This document shows positions 56,627 through 64,000 of a DNA stretch of 64,000 nt, piece after piece. The position numbers were made by a program, and so were the translations under genes. Each line of letters begins with the position of its first letter. Within the stretch, counting starts at the first letter, position 1. The notes beneath the pieces are model-generated. The model searched no databases, had not been told where the DNA came from, and saw only the letters and a list, made by a program, of their open reading frames with translations. The DNA lies in NCBI RefSeq assembly GCF_910596095.1, contig NC_056534.1, positions 10,356,490 through 10,420,489 on the forward strand, given 5' to 3'. The DNA is from Thunnus maccoyii (Eukaryota > Chordata > Actinopteri > Scombriformes > Scombridae).

Positions 56627-59600
56627 ATGCAGCTCCACGCCTGTCTGTTGCTTCTTATTATCACAACAGGTAAAGAAGTCTGTCAGTCAGAACTGAAAAC
56701 TGCCATAGATGTCATTGTATACTCATTTTATAGTCAATGAACTTTGTATTTGGCAAATTATTTCAGTTGAAACTGCTATAGATGTCATTATCTGCTACTT
56801 ATAAATAAGGTTAGGCTACAATAGTGCTTCTCTCTTGTCAATAGATTGATAACCTCTAGCCCAGTGGTTCCCAGCATGGGTTCATCAGATGATTAAAGTG
56901 AGAAGAAAGAAGTAGAAAAAGGTCTTTTACAGAAAATTAGGTTTATTTATTTCTCAATTTCATTTGAATTTCAACACCTTTTTGTGCTTCTAAAAATCCT
57001 TCAAATGAGATGATATGAGAATGAGAAAGTCATTTTCATAACCTGTAATGAGGCGTCTCACATAGATTTTGATTATTGATTTTGATTTGAAAGGATCAAA
57101 AGCCAGAACGGGCTGGGTACCACTGCTCTTTCAAGATTCAAGAAGCCTGTCACATAGTAACAGAAATTCCTCCTTGACAGTCAAAGGTAGACAAATGTAA
57201 CAATAACAATGCTAAAACTAGAGCTGCAACGATTAATCGATTAGTTGTCAACTATTAAATTAATCTGCAACTATTTTGAGAATTGATTAATCGTTTGGAG
57301 TCGTTTTATAAGAAAAAAATGTCTAAATTCTCTTGTTCCAGCTGCTCAAATGTGAATATTTGCTGGTTTCTGTAGTATTCTGTGACAGTAAACTGAATAT
57401 CTTTGGTTGTGGACTGCTTTACAGGACAGAACAAGACATTTAAAGATGTCACCTTGAGCTTTTGGAAAACATGATCAACATTTTTCACGATTTTCTGGCA
57501 TTTTATTTATCAAACAACTAATTGATTTAACAAGAAAATAATCAACAGATTAATCAAGAATGAAAATAATCGTCAGTTGCAGCCTTATATGATATGAGAA
57601 TGAAAAATCCCTTTTTAGGTTGAATTGCCCACAACTCATAACCATAATCTGTGATGAGGGGTTAAAGGTCAAAAGCCAAATAAGGCTGGGAACCAGTATA
57701 ATCCCTCTAACTGATTAAACTGGTTTTCACCACAGCATTTCACAGAGGTGTGTTCGAGTAATTCCTTCTCTTACAAGCATCTTTTTTTTCTTTCCCCAGA
57801 TAAAACATTGGCCTTGCCGCACCGCCAGTGTGGTGGAAATGTCACCCTGGACCAAGAGCCTGCTGGTAACATCAATCTCACCCTACCAGGACTTTTTACT
57901 GAGACCAACAGGCTCGACCCAATGAACCACCAGACTGACCAAACCCTGCCTGTTTCCATTTGCACTTGGATGTTTGATATTCCTCTGGGTCGGATGGTAC
58001 ATTTAAAGTTACTGTGGTTGGAAAGTGGTTCAAGCATATCAGTGCGCTGTGTTTGGAATGAGGAAGATCAGGTCTTGGAGAGCGGGGGGACTGCCCTGCT
58101 CTCAGGCTGTGACAGAAACAAAGCTATCCTCACTTGGACAGGAACAAGACACTACTCAAATGCAATTAAGCTGTCCTATTATGGTGAGAAACTGCTACTC
58201 AATTACCCGGGTTAATTTATTGAGTCTCACTTGCCTGTATGTGCACCCTGATCATGAGAGTTTGATCTAATAGTGGTAATAGCATTTGGATTGGGCTTGT
58301 TTTAGAGCTGTTTTTACTTATGTGTCATGTTGTTGCCTTAAAGGATATATAAGAAGAAGAAGATAAGAAGTGTAGTGGTGAAAATATTTTTTGTTTACAG
58401 TCGAAGAAGAATGCTATGGTTACTTGGGCTGCATGGCGAGTAACTGTGGAAACAAACTGTGGAAATGTATTGTTCATAATGTACTGAGAGCTGTAAATCT
58501 GTCAGTAGGAAAGAACTTATCACATTTACTGTGGTGTGACAGACGTAGAGATGTTATGTTGTTGTGATTTCCACTCTGTCTCTCCTCACCCTGTCCCTCT
58601 CTGTTTTCGTGTTTGTTCCTGGTCATCCAGTTCAGGAAGATGAGAGGAATTCCTCGGAGGACCACACCAGCCCACATTCAGATCAAGACCTTGCGCATTG
58701 GTCTCAGACAGGAACCAGCTTTACAAGCGCTGCTCCTGTTAGGCAAGAGGTGGTGAGAGGGACAGAAGGGGGCAGAGGTCGCCTCTACGAAGGTCTGGAG
58801 TCGAGCTCTGGGCCTCAATCTGTGTCTGGTCCCTCTACTCTGGACCAGGGGCTGAGGCACCCCACCTCACCCCTGCCGGGACTCACTGTGGCTGGGAGAG
58901 CCGATAGGGAAACTCTCCCTCTTCCTGAGGAAGAACCAAACAATGGAGCGGATACATCTGGGGCTGCTCAACTCGCTGATAGTCCCATGTCTGCCAGAGA
59001 GAGAACACACCCCTATTTTCACACACAGCATACACTCAGTACTGACACACTCTTTCACACAGCAAATACAGAAACAAGCTCTAACGACGAGTTCCCTAAA
59101 ACCCAGGTGGCATACACGCTGACAGATTCAGCAGTCAGTAGCTCCAACACCATGCTTGGCACAGATATGCACATATATACTCAGACAGATATACACACAG
59201 ACAAACATAAAACTACACAAGCTCACCCCACTGTGTCCAGCTCCAGCGTCCTTCCTCTCACCTCCTCTCCCCCTGACCTACTTTCCCTGACATCTAGGGA
59301 GAGTGGCACCATCCTAATCCCACATGGTGGAGCTGTTAGTGGGGCACCCGTAGAGAAGCAGCCCCATGCCTGGAGGATCCAGCGAAGCACCTACAGGCTT
59401 AACTCTGATCTGCTATCCGCCATCACCCATGACCCTTTACAATCACCTCAGTGGGATGATTCAAGCAGTGCAAACACTGATACTGAACCTACTGTATCAT
59501 CAGGGAGCCCCAGCAGGACGCATTCATCCACCACCCACATCCCAAAGCTTGACTCTGTTGTTGGAACTGTGGCAGCGTCATCTCATCCAAACATTAGTCG

Positions 59601-62600
59601 AACTGACTCATTTGTATCCGCTGCATCAGATGTTTCCAGTCAGACTGTGCCGTTTGAGTCCACTGCTATGTTTGAAAACACAATGAAGCTTCACACTCGT
59701 CACACGTCTGACCTGGATTCAGCTTCACGGACTCAAACAAACACTCTGCAAAGCACAGAGAGCCTCACACACTCGCCATCTCATCACATGTCATCCCCAT
59801 TCACACAGACAGGCAAAGAAGACACGCAAACAGCAACACAAAGTACACAAAGAAATGTTGTTAATGCATACATGACTACAACCTTGCCTGATATCACCAA
59901 AGCCGATGACTGGATTTCAGGTTTCACAGATTCGTCTTCTACACCCAGAGCACCGATGACATTGGGAGATGTAGTCCAGAGCTCAGCTGACACGGGAACT
60001 AACACACTGGATACCACTCAGACACACTTAAATGAAAGCTCACCCACACACAAGTCCTTCCCGGCAAATTCACAGACTCCTGTTCCTTTTTTCCCATCTA
60101 GTACATCCATACACTCACCTACACCCGAATACTCGCTCCAAACACATGCTACGTTTCCTGGTACAGCCATGCCTTTGAGCTCCGCTGCCACTGAATCCTC
60201 TGCGCACACAGAATTCGTCGACCCCAAAACCACAGCTACACCTGCACAAACATCAACTAAATCTACATCTACACACACGCATCAAACACATATCAACCTG
60301 CCTTTTCCCTCCTCTACTATTGTCCCTGCTACACATAAACAGTCCAACAACTATATTACCACCACGCATACTGCTCTGTCCTCGTTCACAACCGAAAACA
60401 CAGATTATGAACATGGAGATAGAGAGGTAGAAGACAAGTCTCGGCAGTTGCCCCCCCGCAGCACAACTGCACACACTCCCACAGCTGGACCTCCACAGCA
60501 ACCCCCATCCTGGACGACCCCGCATCCCAGCCAGGAGAGCCATTTTGCACACACACCATCTTCTTCGACTTCTGCACCCACTTGGAGCTCCACAACGACT
60601 CAGACACCCAAGTTCTACATTGTGCCAGACCAGAATGCAGCCATCAGAGGTATTATACATGTTTGTGTGTGTAATGAAATATCCAAGTTGTGTGTTCAAG
60701 CTTGTTGTAAAGGGATGGTTTGCTCATTCTGTCCAGTGGAGTCAATTGAGCTGCTGCTGCAGATTATTGTGGAAGAGTCCAGATCAGCTTTTACTGCTGG
60801 CTTGGAGGAAGATACGGCTGCCTGGGTGAGACACACACACCAGCATTCATGCACACACTACTGTAATAAGCATGTTACTTGTATAAAGTTCTCACTTCCC
60901 TGTTTATTTTAGGTGGAGCCCTACCTACTGAGAGCCTCAGGGTTCAGTCGGCTGCTGGGAGTCTGGAGCAGGTGAGGTGGTTTAGAGAGATGGAGGAGGG
61001 ATAGTATTCAGTGAATAGCTAGCTTGCAGTCAGCTCCAGTTTGTGCCTCTCATGTATTACCATTACATTTGAGTCACAGAGCGAAACATCAGATTTTCCA
61101 AACGATAAATACCTGGTGATCTTTGAAAAACCGAGAGGGTCAGTGAACAACATGTACCACTGCTCTGAAGGTATTTCCAGTATCCTCAAAGACATTTTTA
61201 ACCACCCTGATGAAAAAATATTCCAGAAATGACATACAGTATGTCCTTGCTCTTTTTGTTAAACACATGCAAAATGTTATTTTTTATGAAAATATAAAAT
61301 AGTTGAAAGAAACATTAATATATACCAGTAGCAATGACATGTTATTTCCATTCACTATTTTGTTTGGATTTGGAAAAAGAGACACAACTTGAGAAACAGG
61401 TTAAAAATCTTTGTCATTGTGCAGTGGATGGAATATTTTTTTCATCCAGATGGTTACAAGAGTTGGAAAATACTTTCAGAATTGCAGTCAAATGATCTTC
61501 TGGGTTTTTCAAAGATGACATGGTATTTATTTTTTTGAACAGGATGGCAATACATTAGAACAAACTACGACTAGTTTGCAGTAGTTTGTGTGAAAAGAGG
61601 CAAAGAAGGTGAATCTACTGTTCTGCTGTTGTTCCAGTGGCCATGCAGTGCAGAGTTTGGTGGAGTTTAAAACCAGCGGAGCTCTGCAGTGGCTCAGCAT
61701 CACAGGACCCACATCACTGTTGGAACTAACAGGACTAGCTCAGGCTGTTCGTGAGGGAAGGACCTTTAGATCATCCAAGATCACCAACATCACGCTGGGA
61801 GGTGAGCCTGAGTTGAGATGTCCTACAGACAGCTGACAAAAGATTCCTAACATTTGGAGTGGCCGAGGAGTTAAAGCCGGAGACTTTTGTCACACATCGT
61901 TCTCCATCACTTTCCTCTCATTTCTCTACTGTTGGTTCTCTGAGAAAGGCATAAAAAATGCCCTAAATACTTAAAATGCCAGGTTAGTGGTCCGCAACTG
62001 AGTGGAAATTCCATTCTTAACCTGGTTAGTCAATTAACCCAGTTACAGACAGACCCATGTAAACATCATAACTCAGTTAGATAGACTCAGTTATGTTTGC
62101 AATCCAATATGTGACTAATCTCATTAACATCTCTGGTTTACTCAGGTATTACTCACATGCTACTGTGACCATGTTCAAACATCTTACTCCTTTCACTTTT
62201 GGTGTTTGTCATCTGCACAAATTCACACTGGCACAGTTCTGATATTGTCAAAACACATGGTTATATGAGGAATGAAGTGACCTCAGCCAGTTATTTTTGT
62301 GCTGTTTGCTGTTGAACAAATCAGGCTGATGGGTCTATTCTGTTGGCAGATTATTCAGGGCAGTAGGGACACTATTTGGTTGCAATATGAACAGTATGAA
62401 CAAAAGTCAGCAAACTCTGCATGTAAACCTGGTCACTGACTTGCACTAAATAGACTTCCAAAACATGTATTCTTATTATTTTGTTTATTAATTTTCTAGC
62501 ACCCATCGTCTGCAATGTTTTTAAAGTTAGTTTTAACATTGACATGTATGCAGACACAATGAAAGGATAATTTTGGCAATATACTATATTTCTGTTATTG

Positions 62601-63528
62601 TCATCAAAGCCCCTGAAAAGACCAAAAAAAAAAAAAGAATGTATTCTACTAGCAAGTATAGCCTATTTATCTAAACCTGATATAGCCTATTCCTCTGTGC
62701 CATACACCTTCACTGTTCACTGTGTCCAAAATCTATTAACTATTAAAAACACATCCCATCACTGAAAATAGTATCCAACAAAAGCACTATTCACTCCTGT
62801 TTGAGTAACGTTTACTAAAAATGACAGAGACCAGCTGTTTTAGGAAATATCTTTACCTTTTTTAAGAGTGAAACTATAAATCTATGACTTGTTTTTAAAG
62901 ATTTACATTGGTACTGTACGTATTAATGGGCGTGAGAGTGAGTGCTACAGATAAACAAGAGAAGTCAAAACCATAATATTGGTTTTGAGCTTTTTATGGG
63001 GTTTGTTGACAATAACAAAAGTGTAGAATAACACCAGCTGTATCCTTTATCGTGTCTCCCATCCAGGTCTGCAGGGTGATGTGTGCGACTGGTTACTGCA
63101 GTGCCCAGCAGGCTATAAATGTGTGTCCCAGCCTGGCACTGCAAACTATAGCTGTTCCTCTGTCTGCCACTTTGATTACTGTCACCATCATGGCATCTGC
63201 ACACACCACCCAGGCCAACTTCCAGTTTGCCGGTGAGAACATAACACACACAGAGGCATACATGCATGAATATTCATTTTGTATTACTCCGTCCATCCAA
63301 GAAAGTTTTGTGCATATATTTTTGTTTGTGTATTAGCTGCCTTGTAGGAGAGGACTTCTGGTACATGGGTCAGAGGTGTGATGTAAGGATGACTCGAGCG
63401 CGGCTCGTGGGCGCATGTGTTGCCATCTTACTCATCATGGTGACCGTCATTGGTGTTCTAGCCCTTGTGGCAGTACGACGCTACCGAGCCATTCTGATCC
63501 AGGCCAAAGTGGATCAGACCCGGAGCAG
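56627..63528 (+). CDS. Mucin-like single-pass membrane protein with CUB-like, SEA-like and EGF-like parts (3' end outside window)
   Basis: Exons: 56627-56669, 57800-58183, 58631-60649, 60737-60825, 60913-60971, 61638-61801, 63067-63232, 63337-63528; phases agree and give 1038 residues so far. Residues 1-14 are a hydrophobic signal peptide. Residues about 25-142 form a CUB-like domain (Cys pairs, C-T-W-M-F-D-I-P-L-G). Exon 3 (residues 143-815) is one long Ser/Thr/Pro/His-rich mucin-type stretch without Cys, presumably O-glycosylated. Residues 816-919 look SEA-like, starting V-E-S-I-E-L-L-L-Q-I-I. Residues 920-990 are Cys-rich and EGF-like, ending G-E-D-F-W-Y-M-G-Q-R-C-D. A membrane span follows at about 998-1020, then R-R-Y-R and a cytoplasmic start. 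The EGF-to-membrane part resembles IMPG proteins, but I cannot name the gene. It is unrelated to perforin and probably marks the edge of the array. Confidence 0.75.
57213..57595. mobile_element. hAT-like MITE in the first intron of the mucin-like gene
   Basis: The left end is AGAGCTGCAACGATTAATCG and the right end, inverted, AAGGCTGCAACTGACGATTA, with AT-rich inverted sequence inside (ATCGATTAG / TAATCAACAG). This is a familiar fish MITE pattern. No clear 8-bp target duplication is left. Confidence 0.6.
61802..63066. other. Intron 6 of the mucin-like gene; nothing recognised
   Basis: Ordinary intron DNA between a GTGAGC donor and an ATCCAG acceptor. It has a poly-A run at about 62623-62636. 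No exon or repeat I can identify. Confidence 0.5.
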
Positions 63529-63902
63529 GTACTCACTCACTAACATACACATGTATAATCATAGCTTACACAGAACCTTTAATACAATCATAAATACTCA
63601 CAATGGTGATATATATATATATATATCAACATGATTAGATGTTTAGATGATGATGTATTAAAAAACAATATGTGGAAAGTTAATCAGATGGTAGACTGGT
63701 GTTTGTGACCCATTCTGAGGGGACCTTAGAGTCCCTAGTTTCAAATCTTCTCTATAGTTTGGAAAAAAAAAATGTCAGTTATTATCATATATAATATTAG
63801 AGTTATATTACAGTTTAACAGTAAAAGCATAAGCGAACATCCCTGCAACTGCCATCATATTTTGATTCTTTTACATCCTGATTGGTGCGCAGAAATACAT
63901 GA

Positions 63903-63941
<39 letters not shown>

Positions 63942-64000
63942 TTCAAACCAGCAAGAAGAGCACAACAGACAAAAACACAAAAAATAGAAATCTCTCATGA
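63529..64000. other. Intron 8 of the mucin-like gene with microsatellites
   Basis: Begins with GTACTC. Contains (TA)n at about 63609-63626 and a (CA)n tract with CGCGCG interruption at about 63901-63941. No exon is visible before the window ends. Confidence 0.5.

Noticed and set aside
58401..58470. Possible extra exon of the mucin-like gene (after TTTACAG, encoding V-E-E-E-C-Y-G-Y-L-G-C)
   Set aside because: No good donor follows and exon 2 joins exon 3 in phase without it; it could be an alternative exon, but support is too thin.
60253..60699. Minus-strand frame of 148 codons, and smaller ones, opposite the mucin exon
   Set aside because: Shadows of the Thr/Ser-rich repeat coding on the + strand; biased composition keeps the opposite frames open.

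Overview
This is a stretch of vertebrate nuclear DNA, almost certainly from a ray-finned (teleost) fish, probably a percomorph. It has small exons with GT-AG introns, perforin-1-like genes in tandem, and many fish-type repeats (hAT MITEs, L2/Rex-like LINE ends, a Ty3/Gypsy element). I see no prokaryotic features, no RNA genes and no CRISPR array. The species cannot be named from sequence alone.

The window is dominated by a tandem array of perforin-1-like genes, all on the + strand. Four complete nine-coding-exon genes can be assembled with every splice phase intact: P1 (10217-14676, 520 aa), P2 (24279-28756, 521 aa), P3 (40428-44537, 527 aa) and P4 (48955-53665, 517 aa). Each encodes a signal peptide, a MACPF domain with the Y-G-T-H-Y-x6-G-G signature, a short Cys-containing linker and a C-terminal C2 domain with Asp-rich calcium loops. 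These are the parts of a secreted pore-forming effector of cytotoxic lymphocytes. The 3' end of a fifth gene (P0, 364-2926) enters at the left edge, and a broken last exon of a sixth copy lies at about 4290-4497.

The genes fall into two types that alternate: A (P0, P1, P3) and B (the 4.3 kb relic, P2, P4). Flanking and intronic DNA follows the same pattern. The simplest reading is a repeated A-B dyad: P0 plus an eroded B, then P1-P2, then P3-P4. Because P1-P2 and P3-P4 are alignable, each copy provides 'empty sites' that date transposon insertions in the other.

Between P2 and P3 lies a decayed Ty3/Gypsy-like LTR retroelement (about 30772-39449). Its integrase region is split by a hAT-type element with a clear 8-bp target duplication, and that element itself carries a further nested element and a minisatellite. 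Other insertions sit in introns and between genes.

At the right end (56627 to beyond 63528) a different gene begins. It has a signal peptide, a CUB-like domain, a long Ser/Thr/Pro-rich mucin-type exon, a SEA-like region, EGF-like cysteines and one membrane span. It runs off the window and I cannot name it; the EGF-to-membrane part resembles the IMPG (interphotoreceptor matrix proteoglycan) family.
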